This document shows positions 1 to 5,601 of a stretch of DNA of 17,953 bases, one piece after another. Every line of letters begins with the position of its first letter. Within the stretch, counting starts at the first letter, position 1. The notes under the pieces were generated by a model. It was not told the DNA's origin. It did no database searches and worked only from the letters and a program-made list of their open reading frames with translations. Origin of the DNA: an uncultured Paenibacillaceae bacterium (lineage in GTDB: Bacteria > Bacillota > Bacilli > Aneurinibacillales > Aneurinibacillaceae); the NCBI GenBank assembly GCA_946478845.1, contig CAMLDI010000048.1, forward strand, positions 1 through 17,953. The letters are read 5' to 3'. The position numbers were made by a program, and so were the translations under genes.

Positions 1-106
1 TTTCACACACCTTAAAAATTTAAAAAAACTGTCTTGACATCGTGTAGCACCATAGTTCATGAATAGCATTGATGCTGAAATTGAATTTGATTTGTATGTG
101 TAAAAT

Positions 107-141
107 TATTAGCTCGAGAACCTTATGGTTCTTGAGCTAAT
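107..141. terminator. 14-bp inverted repeat, probable bidirectional terminator
   Basis: TTAGCTCGAGAACC at 109-122 pairs with GGTTCTTGAGCTAA at 127-140 (one G-U pair) around a 4-nt loop. AT-rich sequence on both sides could act as a U-tract in either direction, but neither side has a clean run of T. It probably ends a transcript entering from the left edge. Confidence 0.55.
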
Positions 142-197
142 TTATTATAGACTTTAGTCTGTTGAGCCTGAAAGGTGAAACATTAAACCACCCGCTA

Positions 198-223
198 TGA
201 TCTGACCCCATAAAGTTGGACAT
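198..223 (+). repeat. IS3-family-like terminal inverted repeat (left), relic
   Basis: The segment contains GACCCCATAAAGTTGGACA (204-222), which from memory resembles the left ends of IS3/IS150-group insertion sequences. Its inner part, AAGTTGGACA (213-222), recurs inverted as TGTCCAACTT at 1412-1421. No transposase reading frame lies between them, so this would be a relic or a transposase-less derivative. Confidence 0.4.
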
Positions 224-254
224 AAGATTATGCTATTTGCTGGGTGGTAAGAGT

Positions 255-275
255 CCTGTACAGTACAGGTTTTTT
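255..275 (+). terminator. Compact rho-independent terminator
   Basis: The near-palindrome CCTGTACAGTACAGG (255-269) can fold as a 5-bp stem with a 5-nt loop and is followed by six T residues. No coding sequence ends just before it, so it would close a short untranslated RNA or a long 3' tail. Confidence 0.45.
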
Positions 276-365
276 ACATGAAAAATGAAACTTTTTCATC
301 CTATTCGTAGTATAAATTACTATCCCTAAACTTTGTGGTGTCACTCTCTATCCTATGTTAGATTG

Positions 366-404
366 TCCCCACTGTTCTCATACAGATAGTGGGGTACCTT
401 TTTT
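366..404 (+). terminator. Rho-independent terminator
   Basis: CCCCACT pairs with AGTGGGG around a loop of about 12 nt and is followed by a T-rich run (ccttttttt). It sits about 80 bases before the 65-aa gene and not directly after any gene. Either a small RNA ends here, or it attenuates the downstream gene. Confidence 0.6.
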
Positions 405-485
405 TATTTTTAAAAAGGTAAATTTTAGTCATTGTCGAAATTAATTATATACATATTGAATTAATTTCTAAAAAAGGTGATAACA

Positions 486-683
486 ATGAAACAAAAAATT
501 TTTTTAATATCCGTTTTATTTATTTTTATTATTTCACTTCTTGGTTGGATTCTTCCACCTAATCAATCAGATATGACCTATGCAGGTTTAGAGGTATTTG
601 GATTTATTGGAACCGTTTTATTTGGTTTCATACTTATTATTTTGGGAATTGATAAATTAGTAAAACGTTTAAGAAACAGTTAA
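486..683 (+). CDS. Small two-TM membrane protein, function unknown
   Basis: This 65-residue protein is almost wholly hydrophobic. One membrane helix spans roughly residues 3-22 and a second about 36-55. Between them lies a short polar turn (PPNQSDMTYAG), and the protein ends in a basic tail (DKLVKRLRNS). The ATG at 486 is chosen over an in-frame GTG at 477 because AAAGGTG (473-479) is well placed as its ribosome binding site. I do not recognise a family. It stands alone, is followed by a large hairpin, and lies between the two IS-end-like sequences together with the potassium channel gene downstream. Both hydrophobic segments could also simply be a small stress or toxin-like peptide; nothing here decides. 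Confidence 0.65.
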   Translation: MKQKIFLISVLFIFIISLLGWILPPNQSDMTYAGLEVFGFIGTVLFGFILIILGIDKLVKRLRNS

Positions 684-711
684 TCTCTATAGTGGATAGC
701 AGGGGCACTTA

Positions 712-765
712 AAAGGGAGCATCGCAAAACTACTTTCTCAGTAGTTAGCTATGTTCCCTTTGTTA
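712..765 (+). terminator. Long imperfect hairpin, probable terminator
   Basis: AAAGGGA (712-718) pairs with TCCCTTT (755-761). Inside it CAT/ATG, GC/GC and AACTACT (728-734) with AGTAGTT (740-746) extend the stem to a 5-nt loop. The sequence after it (GTTATTATT) is T-rich but broken. It probably ends the transcript of the 65-aa membrane protein. Confidence 0.55.
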
Positions 766-877
766 TTATTCAAATGTGTAGTCTTCCCACGTACTACCTA
801 CAATTGAAGTAGCATAAGTATTACTATGGATAACTTGTACGAAATCCTATTCTTTAACATACAAAGAGGTTGATTTT

Positions 878-1216
878 ATGCAGGAAAATGAAGGAAATAT
901 ATCTTTTTTACACATTGCAGCATTATTTTTTCTCTATATAAATGTTAGTATTTTCTTTGCTTTACTTTATCTTTTGCTTGAAATTTTTAATTTAGGTTTT
1001 ATTGTTGATCACTATACAACCCTACATGATGAAGCTCATTCACTGGAGTCCATATTACGGACTTTGTATTTTAGCTGTATTACTCTTATGTCTGTAGGTT
1101 ATGGGGATGTTACTCCATTTGGCTGGTCAAGGGGTCTTTCTATTATAGAAGCATTAATTGGTTTTATTTTGCCAGCTACATTTGTTATGAAGTACTTAAA
1201 GTTATTTAAAAAGTAA
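878..1216 (+). CDS. Minimal two-TM potassium channel (Ion_trans_2 type)
   Basis: This 112-residue protein has the layout of a single K+ channel pore module: outer helix (about 9-37), pore helix (about 55-70), selectivity filter SVGYGD (72-77) and inner helix (about 86-105). The filter differs from the classical TVGYGD only at its first position. The chain stops right after the inner helix (KYLKLFKK), so there is no RCK/TrkA-N regulatory domain, cyclic-nucleotide domain or voltage sensor. It should assemble as a tetramer in the cytoplasmic membrane and pass K+. The ATG has AGAGG (865-869) 8 bases upstream. It is monocistronic and closed by a terminator at 1304. KcsA-like and MthK-pore-like proteins are its natural comparators. 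The family call is firm; physiological role and gating are not deducible. Confidence 0.88.
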   Translation: MQENEGNISFLHIAALFFLYINVSIFFALLYLLLEIFNLGFIVDHYTTLHDEAHSLESILRTLYFSCITLMSVGYGDVTPFGWSRGLSIIEALIGFILPATFVMKYLKLFKK

Positions 1217-1303
1217 CTAAATTGTAACTTCAATAAAGTAAGATTACATTAAGTTAATCATGTTTTAGCACTAAGGCATTTTGCCTTCCGAAACCCCTTA
1301 CTT

Positions 1304-1337
1304 GGCCACATGAGTAAAACCATGTGGTTCTTTTTTA
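1304..1337 (+). terminator. Rho-independent terminator of the K+ channel gene
   Basis: CCACATG (1306-1312) pairs with CATGTGG (1321-1327), extended by two G-U pairs, and is followed by TTCTTTTTT. It lies about 90 bases after the channel stop codon. Confidence 0.8.
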
Positions 1338-1341
1338 TTCA

Positions 1342-1369
1342 AAAAAAATACACGGGTAAAACCCGTGTA
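1342..1369 (-). terminator. Rho-independent terminator facing the minus strand
   Basis: TACACGGGT (1350-1358) pairs with ACCCGTGTA (1361-1369). Eight A residues precede it at 1342-1349, so on the minus strand it reads as a stem followed by a T-run. No minus-strand gene is visible to its right, so the transcript it ends is unidentified. Confidence 0.55.
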
Positions 1370-1392
1370 AGTAGGTAGGATGCCCGATGAGG

Positions 1393-1430
1393 TGTCCAAT
1401 CTCATAGGGGGTGTCCAACTTCTTTGGACA
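1393..1430. repeat. IS3-family-like terminal inverted repeat (right), degenerate
   Basis: Two TGTCCAA-led sequences follow each other. TGTCCAATCTCATAGGGGG starts at 1393 and TGTCCAACTTCTTTGGACA spans 1412-1430. The first resembles the reverse complement of the left IS-end-like sequence (TGTCCAACTTTATGGGGTC), and the second shares its first ten bases exactly. The second is also a small palindrome (TGTCCAA/TTGGACA). This looks like a degraded or twice-used insertion sequence end. Confidence 0.35.
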
Positions 1431-1666
1431 ATAATAGTTTATTCAAAGGGAAAATATCGGTGATTTCAAGTTTAGAAAAAAATGAAAAATGAATATTTTG
1501 TCCACTTTTAAAGTATACAATCTCTAAAAAAGAAAGCGGATACAAATTGCAATATTTTATTATAAATAAATATTATTTATTTAAATAATTGTTCAAAAAT
1601 TCATCACAGACAAACTATTGCTATTTATTTTATAATTGCGTTATAGAACAGGAGGGAGAGAGATAT

Positions 1667-2008
1667 ATGATTAGGAGAGTGCAGGTTTTGCAGCCAGAGG
1701 AACTGATTGGAACAATACAGGATTTTACGAGACAGATGCCCGATTTGTATCAATGTGTGCTACATGCAATGAACAATCCTATGAAGTCCTATTACCCCAA
1801 GTTCACCAGGAAAGAAGCATTTGATTTGCTTCAAGATCATACAACTCCAGTAAAATTTTGTTATGACAGAGTCATGAAGAAGTTTGTTTTCTTTTTTGAA
1901 GAAGAAAAAAGTGCTCATAGTGTTATGGTTGTTCTTGATGAGGCATGCGAATCACATTACTTAGATAAATTAAAAGAGACATTTATGGCTTGTGGGGTAC
2001 TGGTTTAA
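1667..2008 (+). CDS. Conserved-looking protein of unknown function (113 aa)
   Basis: This is a soluble 113-residue protein without signal peptide or membrane segment. The ATG at 1667 is chosen because a strong AGGAGGGAG (1650-1658) sits just upstream; the open frame extends 26 codons further left from a TTG, but that part is low-quality sequence without a ribosome binding site. Visible traits are a mixed helix/strand pattern, an aromatic-rich middle (YYPKF, KFCYDRVMKKFVFFF) and three Cys spread along the chain. I do not recognise a family. It is monocistronic, with a strong terminator 45 bases after its stop. The good start signal and terminator argue that it is a real gene. Confidence 0.65.
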   Translation: MIRRVQVLQPEELIGTIQDFTRQMPDLYQCVLHAMNNPMKSYYPKFTRKEAFDLLQDHTTPVKFCYDRVMKKFVFFFEEEKSAHSVMVVLDEACESHYLDKLKETFMACGVLV

Positions 2009-2052
2009 AAATATAAAAATCAATGAAAACGTTAACAATTCCAGTGTAGGGA

Positions 2053-2083
2053 GAACCTGTAAATCATTCAGGTTCTTTTTTTT
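2053..2083 (+). terminator. Rho-independent terminator
   Basis: GAACCTG (2053-2059) pairs with CAGGTTC (2069-2075), followed by eight T residues. It ends the 113-aa gene. Confidence 0.85.
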
Positions 2084-2220
2084 ATATCCATGTCGGCGAG
2101 CAAGAGGCACGATTTGATTCTTAGCATCTCTTTTTTTTATGGTTTAATAATTTTTTTAGTTAATTTTCATTTTTCTATGGGAGAATAGTTTTGCTAATAA
2201 TTTTTTCAGTTTCATCTTTC

Positions 2221-2245
2221 AGCCATTCTTATGAATGGCTTTTTT
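2221..2245 (+). terminator. Rho-independent terminator without an upstream gene
   Basis: AGCCATTC pairs with GAATGGCT around TTAT, followed by a T-run to 2245. The nearest upstream gene already has its own terminator at 2053, so this one should end a separate, untranslated transcript. Confidence 0.75.
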
Positions 2246-2365
2246 AATGTGCATAAAATTCTAAAATTTGTAACAAATTAATAATAATAAATTAGGAATA
2301 TCCGTTTATACTTAAACTATCCTTTCCGAATCCAATTATTATTGACCACGTTATGTTAGAGTTTG

Positions 2366-2393
2366 GGACATGGGTTTCATGTCCTATTTTTTT
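2366..2393 (+). terminator. Rho-independent terminator without an upstream gene
   Basis: GGACATG (2366-2372) pairs with CATGTCC (2378-2384), followed by TATTTTTTT. It is the second orphan terminator in this region, 150 bases before the possible promoter of the 163-aa gene. Confidence 0.75.
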
Positions 2394-2439
2394 GTAAAAA
2401 AACGTAAATGAACGTAGAATTTTCTCGTAATTTGTCTAT

Positions 2440-2469
2440 TTGACAATAATGGTTTTTTTAACTTATTTT
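2440..2469 (+). promoter_or_regulatory. Possible SigA promoter for the 163-aa gene
   Basis: A perfect TTGACA (2440-2445) is followed after 18 bases by TATTTT (2464-2469), a 4/6 match to TATAAT. It would give a leader of about 75-80 bases before the ATG at 2554. The weak -10 keeps confidence low. Confidence 0.35.
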
Positions 2470-2553
2470 GTGATATATATGATAAAATATAGGCAATCAT
2501 ACCATTTTAGGCAAAGTGTATCGTGCAATAGATATTGCTTTAGGAGGGTGATC

Positions 2554-3045
2554 ATGCGGAGATCGGTTATTGCATTAATTGTTTCGATTGTCCTTTTAAG
2601 TGGAGGGTTATATTTTTTAAACTCAGAAGATTCTAACTCTCTGCTTACAATGAAAGAGGAACAGCCTTCAAAACCATCCCAGGATAAGACACAACAACCT
2701 AAACAGACCACACCAGCTTCTTCAGCGAATGGGTCACCTGAAGAATCAACATCCCCACAAAAGAGTAGCTCTAAAAGGGCGGTACCTAATCCACAAACAA
2801 CTGAGAATGCTACGGAGAAACCATCTAAACCAACGAATCTGGGGAATTCTGAAGGGAATAAGCCACTTGTTCAACCAACAGAGCCACAAAAGCCAACTGA
2901 ATCAGAAAAACCGGTTGTATCAGAGAGCCCGACCGAAGGACAGGATATTAACACCAGTATAAAAGGACTTTCCCCATTGTTTTATAAAGGATTACAAATT
3001 GATGTAATTGGAGTTAAGGTTAAAGTGCAATCACGTATACTATAA
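2554..3045 (+). CDS. Membrane-anchored protein with a long Pro/Ser/Thr/Lys-rich region
   Basis: This 163-residue protein starts at the ATG preceded by AGGAGGG (2542-2548); the open frame to its left lacks such a signal. Residues 4-21 form one hydrophobic helix after MRRS, so the protein is anchored with its bulk outside the cytoplasm or in a forespore/mother-cell space. Residues about 35-130 are low-complexity and rich in P, S, T, K, Q and E, typical of an extended linker through the cell wall. The last 30 residues (from about 134) are more ordered and hydrophobic (SPLFYKGLQIDVIGVKVKV). That tail is too short for a recognisable domain. The gene has its own terminator 14 bases after the stop. 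Function is unknown. The ending may be natural or the remnant of a longer ordered domain. Confidence 0.6.
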   Translation: MRRSVIALIVSIVLLSGGLYFLNSEDSNSLLTMKEEQPSKPSQDKTQQPKQTTPASSANGSPEESTSPQKSSSKRAVPNPQTTENATEKPSKPTNLGNSEGNKPLVQPTEPQKPTESEKPVVSESPTEGQDINTSIKGLSPLFYKGLQIDVIGVKVKVQSRIL

Positions 3046-3059
3046 TTGGTGAAATAGAT

Positions 3060-3096
3060 AAAAGGAGTATCCCCTTTGAAAAGGATGCTCCTTTTT
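3060..3096 (+). terminator. Rho-independent terminator
   Basis: AAAGGAGTATCC pairs with GGATGCTCCTTT (one internal mismatch) and is followed by T residues. It ends the 163-aa gene. Confidence 0.85.
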
Positions 3097-3184
3097 GTAT
3101 TGTATAGGAAAATATAATTCTTTGATTAGAATTTAATTAGTTGGGAAAAATAGACATGAATAAAGGAAAGGGGGATGTTAGTAC

Positions 3185-3349
3185 ATGGAACCTGAAATGA
3201 CTATGGAACAGGTTGTAAGTGAGCTCAGGCAAATTAGTAGCAATGGGGAATCCTTAAGCAAAAAAAAAGTGAAACAAAATCATCCAGAGTTAATGAAAAA
3301 TGCTTTATATTATTTCCCCAGCTGGGAACATGCAATCCAAAATCTTTAA
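3185..3349 (+). CDS. 54-aa protein resembling a single homing-endonuclease-associated (HNH) repeat
   Basis: This short ATG-led frame has GGGGGAT (3170-3176) as ribosome binding site about 10 bases upstream. The 54 residues form one helical module: an N-terminal helix (TMEQVVSELRQISSNG), a middle KKKVKQNHPELMKNALYYF and a closing FPSWEHAIQNL. From memory this is the pattern of the 'homing endonuclease associated repeat' (HNH_repeat), where a GxW or SW followed by a hydrophobic helix closes each unit. Such repeats are small DNA-binding helical units, normally several per protein and beside an HNH nuclease. Here there is only one and no nuclease. It lies 85 bases upstream of the cold-shock gene on the same strand, with no terminator seen between them, so the two may be cotranscribed. 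The family call is tentative. Confidence 0.6.
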   Translation: MEPEMTMEQVVSELRQISSNGESLSKKKVKQNHPELMKNALYYFPSWEHAIQNL

Positions 3350-3433
3350 TTTCAGGTTGTACCAATTGGAGAGTAATACACAGCATTTTCTTAAATAAGT
3401 AAAAAGATCTTGAAACAATTTTGGAGGTTTAGA

Positions 3434-3634
3434 ATGGCACAAGGTACTGTAAAATGGTTTAATGCAGAAAAAGGTTTTGGATTTATTGAAATGGAAGGCG
3501 GCGGAGATGTATTTGTCCACTATTCCGCTATTAATGGTGAAGGATTTAAAAGTTTAGAAGAAGGGCAAAAAGTCGTTTTCGATATTACAGAAGGTGATCG
3601 TGGCCCTCAGGCATCTAATGTAATGAAAGCGTAA
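3434..3634 (+). CDS. csp: Cold-shock protein (CspA/CspB family)
   Basis: This 66-residue protein is a full-length cold-shock domain, a five-strand beta-barrel that binds single-stranded RNA and DNA and acts as an RNA chaperone. Both nucleic-acid-binding motifs are present: RNP1 as KGFGFI (13-18) and RNP2 as VFVHY (26-30). The N-terminus [13 protein letters not shown] and the C-terminal GPQASNV are hallmarks of the family. The ATG at 3434 is preceded by GGAGG (3423-3427); an upstream ATG at 3410 in the same frame is rejected because it would add residues before the invariant start of the domain. The 84-base leader may carry the usual cold-responsive structure of csp genes, though I cannot show it. 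Which Bacillus paralogue (CspB, C or D) it matches cannot be told. Confidence 0.96.
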   Translation: MAQGTVKWFNAEKGFGFIEMEGGGDVFVHYSAINGEGFKSLEEGQKVVFDITEGDRGPQASNVMKA

Positions 3635-3651
3635 TACTTAAGATGAAAAAA

Positions 3652-3690
3652 AGAAGCCTCATAGTTCATTCTATGGGGCTTTTCTTCTGC
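3652..3690 (+). terminator. Rho-independent terminator of the cold-shock gene
   Basis: GAAGCCTCATAG (3653-3664) pairs with CTATGGGGCTTT (3671-3682) through a few G-U pairs, followed by a T-rich tail. Confidence 0.8.
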
Positions 3691-3746
3691 TTTTCCATAG
3701 GCAATTGCTATATAATTAGAAGGAATAGGGTTAGGGGGAGGGTTTT

Positions 3747-4367
3747 GTGGGGAAAAAAGGTTGGTTTGGTCTGGGGATAATTTTATCCCTTTTTCTTATT
3801 GGCGGTTTTATTGTTATTGGGGTTATAATGGATTGGGAAAAGAAAAAGATGGAAAAGGTATTGCCCTGGAACCAACAAGAAGTTGGTTCTGTTGTTGATG
3901 AATATAAAGGGGTATCCGTGTTTGAAAATGGATTAAATTATACCCAGAGCCATGGCAAAAACTATCATGCTGATGGATATTATTATGGATACAAGTGGCA
4001 ATGTGTGGAATATGTGAAACGTTTTTATTATGATGCAAAAGGCCATGCTATGCCTAACTTATATGGAAATGCTAAAGATTATTTTGATAATACGTTACCC
4101 CAGGGTACATTAAATAAAGAGAGAGGCCTATACCAGTATCGAAATGGTGGAAATGTAAAACCTAAACCGGATGATTTATTGGTTTTTCAGAATGGCCTCT
4201 ATGGGCATGTAGCTATTATTACTAAGGTTCAGGATGATTTTATTGAAGTCATTCAGCAGAATATTTATGCAAAACCTAGAGAAACTTTTAAACTTAAAGA
4301 AGTGGATGAAAATTATTTTATTGGTGATGGAAAACAACCTATCGGATGGTTGCGTATTGGGGACTAA
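3747..4367 (+). CDS. Membrane-anchored CHAP-domain amidase/peptidase
   Basis: This 206-residue protein has an N-terminal membrane helix (about 8-28), a short linker and a CHAP domain from about residue 55 to the end. The catalytic Cys is C86 in KWQCVEYVKRFY, the His is H154 in YGHVAIITKV, and N172 in VIQQN is the likely third polar residue. The WQCVE motif and spacing resemble the amidase half of glutathionylspermidine synthetase as well as cell-wall CHAP amidases, so the substrate may be a peptidoglycan cross-bridge or a small amide. The start is a GTG with GGGGGAGGG (3734-3742) upstream. The domain faces outward if the N-terminal helix acts as a signal anchor. It is monocistronic. No SH3 or LysM wall-binding domain is attached. 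Confidence 0.85.
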   Translation: MGKKGWFGLGIILSLFLIGGFIVIGVIMDWEKKKMEKVLPWNQQEVGSVVDEYKGVSVFENGLNYTQSHGKNYHADGYYYGYKWQCVEYVKRFYYDAKGHAMPNLYGNAKDYFDNTLPQGTLNKERGLYQYRNGGNVKPKPDDLLVFQNGLYGHVAIITKVQDDFIEVIQQNIYAKPRETFKLKEVDENYFIGDGKQPIGWLRIGD

Positions 4368-4428
4368 ATAACAAGAAGTTAGGTAATAAAAGATAGTAAT
4401 ATAATCATGAAATACATAAGGAAGTAGG

Positions 4429-4554
4429 ATGAATGAAATGAATAATAATGAAGAAAAAAATTTGGAAGAAAATCAGATTGGGATTGTAGAAAATGGGGTT
4501 TTTGAAATTACAAAAATCATTAATGAATGGCGGGAAAAAGAAGAAGAGAAATAA
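4429..4554 (+). CDS. Small acidic protein (41 aa), unknown
   Basis: The reading frame codes a highly charged helix-prone peptide, rich in Asn and Glu at the N-terminus and ending in NEWREKEEEK. AAGGAAG (4418-4424) serves as ribosome binding site. Two ATGs are possible, at 4429 and 4438; the first has closer spacing and the second gives a 38-aa product. It follows the CHAP gene by 61 bases and converges with another small gene on the opposite strand, sharing a hairpin between the two stops. No family is recognised. Confidence 0.55.
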   Translation: MNEMNNNEEKNLEENQIGIVENGVFEITKIINEWREKEEEK

Positions 4555-4572
4555 AGCCCCTTTATTGGGGCT
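4555..4572. terminator. Hairpin between convergent small genes
   Basis: AGCCCC pairs with GGGGCT around TTTATT directly after the plus-strand stop. On the minus strand it is followed by TTATTTCTCTT, a better U-tract than on the plus strand (CGTCCTTCC). It probably ends the minus-strand gene best and the plus-strand gene partly. Confidence 0.6.
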
Positions 4573-4581
4573 CGTCCTTCC

Positions 4582-4719
4582 TTAAAACCATTTTGCATAC
4601 TCATCAATTAATTCTTCATGGAGAATATGATGAGGTGTTCCATCCGGATCCATTGAATCTTCCACTTGTTCCGGGGTAGTCTCTTCTGTAAGCTTTTTGT
4701 CACGGGGATCTTTACTCAT
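4582..4719 (-). CDS. Small acidic protein (45 aa), unknown
   Basis: Read on the minus strand, the frame from ATG (4719-4717) codes a 45-residue hydrophilic, acidic protein that starts MSKDPRDKK, contains DPDGTPHH and ends DEYAKWF. A GAAAGGAG sequence (minus strand, about 4738-4731) lies 11 bases upstream; an alternative in-frame ATG at 4728 is only 2 bases from it and so less likely. It is transcribed divergently from tepA. The well-formed ribosome binding site and terminator support a real gene. I recognise no family; small proteins of this type are common and often lineage-specific in Bacillales. Confidence 0.6.
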   Translation of the reverse strand: MSKDPRDKKLTEETTPEQVEDSMDPDGTPHHILHEELIDEYAKWF

Positions 4720-4795
4720 GAATATCATTTCTCCTTTCTCAAAACCTAACTAGTATTATTTCCTTGCCTTTTTTTTTCATGCAACATTCTAGGGA

Positions 4796-4858
4796 ATGGA
4801 TTTCATGAATGGAAACCATACTATGGATATGATGCCGGAAGGAGGAAGTTATCTGTGA
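4796..4858 (+). CDS. Possible leader peptide overlapping the tepA start
   Basis: An ATG-led frame of 20 codons, with further in-frame ATGs at 4805, 4823, 4829 and 4832, ends in a TGA that overlaps the GTG start of tepA (GTGA). The product would be Met-rich ([13 protein letters not shown]). The tepA ribosome binding site lies inside it, so reading this frame could couple or tune tepA translation. Its own start signal (AGGG at 4791-4794) is too close to the ATG to be good. It could well be chance. Confidence 0.25.
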   Translation: MDFMNGNHTMDMMPEGGSYL

Positions 4859-5601
4859 ATTCAGAAGAACAACCATTACCACCTGAGAAGGAACAACCTT
4901 CCATTGAGGGAGACGATGATAAAGGTTTAACGAATATGATTCAACAACTGGGCCAAACCAGTATCCCTTCTATAAATGAAAGTAATATATATTGCTTGAC
5001 CATCATTGGACAGGTAGAAGGGCATATTCAGTTGCCTCCCCAGAATAAAACAACCAAATATGAACACGTTATTCCACAATTGGTGGCTGCTGAACAAAAT
5101 CCGAAAATTGAAGGGGTTCTTGTTATATTAAATACAGTTGGCGGCGATGTAGAAGCAGGTCTGGCCATTGCGGAAATGATTGCTTCCCTTTCTAAACCTA
5201 CGGTGACATTAGTGCTTGGGGGAGGCCATAGCATCGGAGTGCCAATTGCTGTGGCATCTGATTATAGTTTAATTGCGGAAACGGCCACGATGACGATACA
5301 CCCTGTCCGTTTATCTGGACTTGTTATTGGGGTTGCAGAGAGTTTTGAGTATATAGCAAAAATGCAGGATCGGGTTGTGAAATTTGTAACTCGCCATTCG
5401 AAAATCAGTGAAGACATGTTCCGGGAACTGATGTTAAAAGTGGGTGAACTTACCCGTGATGTAGGGACGAATATTGTGGGTTCGAAAGCAGTTGAGTGTG
5501 GTTTAATTGATCAGGTAGGAGGGTTAGGAGAAGCGATTCGAGAATTGCAACGAAGAATCAATATTTATCGACAACAACAATCAAAGCAGGTGGTTCAATA
5601 A
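4855..5601 (+). CDS. tepA: TepA/YmfB, ClpP-class translocation-enhancing serine protease
   Basis: This 248-residue cytoplasmic protein belongs to the ClpP/crotonase fold. In B. subtilis the homologue was described as enhancing protein translocation and degrading signal peptides, and is expressed around sporulation. The catalytic Ser is S126 in GGGHSIGVP, the His is H149 in [10 protein letters not shown], and D202 in LTRDVGTN is the probable third residue. The first 45 residues are a charged, disordered extension. The GTG start is set by GGAGGAAG (4841-4848). Its stop TAA overlaps the ATG of ylzJ by one base, and spoIIIE follows; this order is that of B. subtilis, which supports orthology. Identification is firm; the exact substrate is not settled. 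Confidence 0.93.
   Translation: MNSEEQPLPPEKEQPSIEGDDDKGLTNMIQQLGQTSIPSINESNIYCLTIIGQVEGHIQLPPQNKTTKYEHVIPQLVAAEQNPKIEGVLVILNTVGGDVEAGLAIAEMIASLSKPTVTLVLGGGHSIGVPIAVASDYSLIAETATMTIHPVRLSGLVIGVAESFEYIAKMQDRVVKFVTRHSKISEDMFRELMLKVGELTRDVGTNIVGSKAVECGLIDQVGGLGEAIRELQRRINIYRQQQSKQVVQ

Larger units (their letters stand above)
1..485. other. Gene-free leading region with hairpins and an IS-end-like sequence
   Basis: I find no convincing gene here. The stretch holds three stem-loops (107-141, 255-275, 366-404), a long-range 7-bp complement (ACCACCC 187-193 with GGGTGGT 242-248) and a sequence like an IS3-family terminus (about 198-223). The only ATG-led reading frame before position 110 is 14 codons long with no Shine-Dalgarno sequence. 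The hairpins suggest short untranslated transcripts or the tail of a gene lying to the left. Confidence 0.6.
1217..1666. other. Intergenic region with terminators and IS-end-like sequence
   Basis: No gene is supported here. The first part holds the terminator of the potassium channel gene and a second hairpin facing the minus strand. The middle holds the right-hand IS-end-like sequences (1393-1430). The rest (about 1440-1640) is very AT-rich, with runs such as ttattataaataaatattatttatttaaat, and shows no structure I can name beyond likely promoter material for the 113-aa gene. Confidence 0.55.
2009..2553. other. Long AT-rich intergenic region with three successive terminators
   Basis: Apart from the terminator of the 113-aa gene (2053-2083), this stretch holds two further clean terminator hairpins (2221-2245 and 2366-2393) that do not follow any gene I can support. 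Each closes a segment of about 120-150 bases, the size of a small RNA. The last 100 bases contain a possible promoter for the 163-aa gene. No RNA family is recognisable by eye. Confidence 0.5.

Noticed and set aside
59..103. 14-codon ATG-led frame near the left edge
   Set aside because: No ribosome binding site, a stop codon just upstream in frame, and far too short to support.
433..439. Perfect Spo0A-box-like TGTCGAA here and again at 16700-16706
   Set aside because: A 7-base motif of this composition is expected about twice by chance on both strands of 18 kb, so two hits carry no weight without position conservation.
1589..1666. Upstream extension of the 113-aa gene from a TTG
   Set aside because: No ribosome binding site before the TTG, while AGGAGGGAG precedes the internal ATG at 1667.
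2090..2188. 32-aa frame with a hydrophobic middle (ISFFYGLIIFLVNFHF)
   Set aside because: No Shine-Dalgarno sequence; the ATG follows a terminator T-run by a few bases. AT-rich DNA gives such frames by chance.
2440..2553. Upstream extension of the 163-aa gene
   Set aside because: The frame is open by chance across a likely promoter; AGGAGGG sits before the ATG at 2554, which also gives a proper membrane-anchor start.
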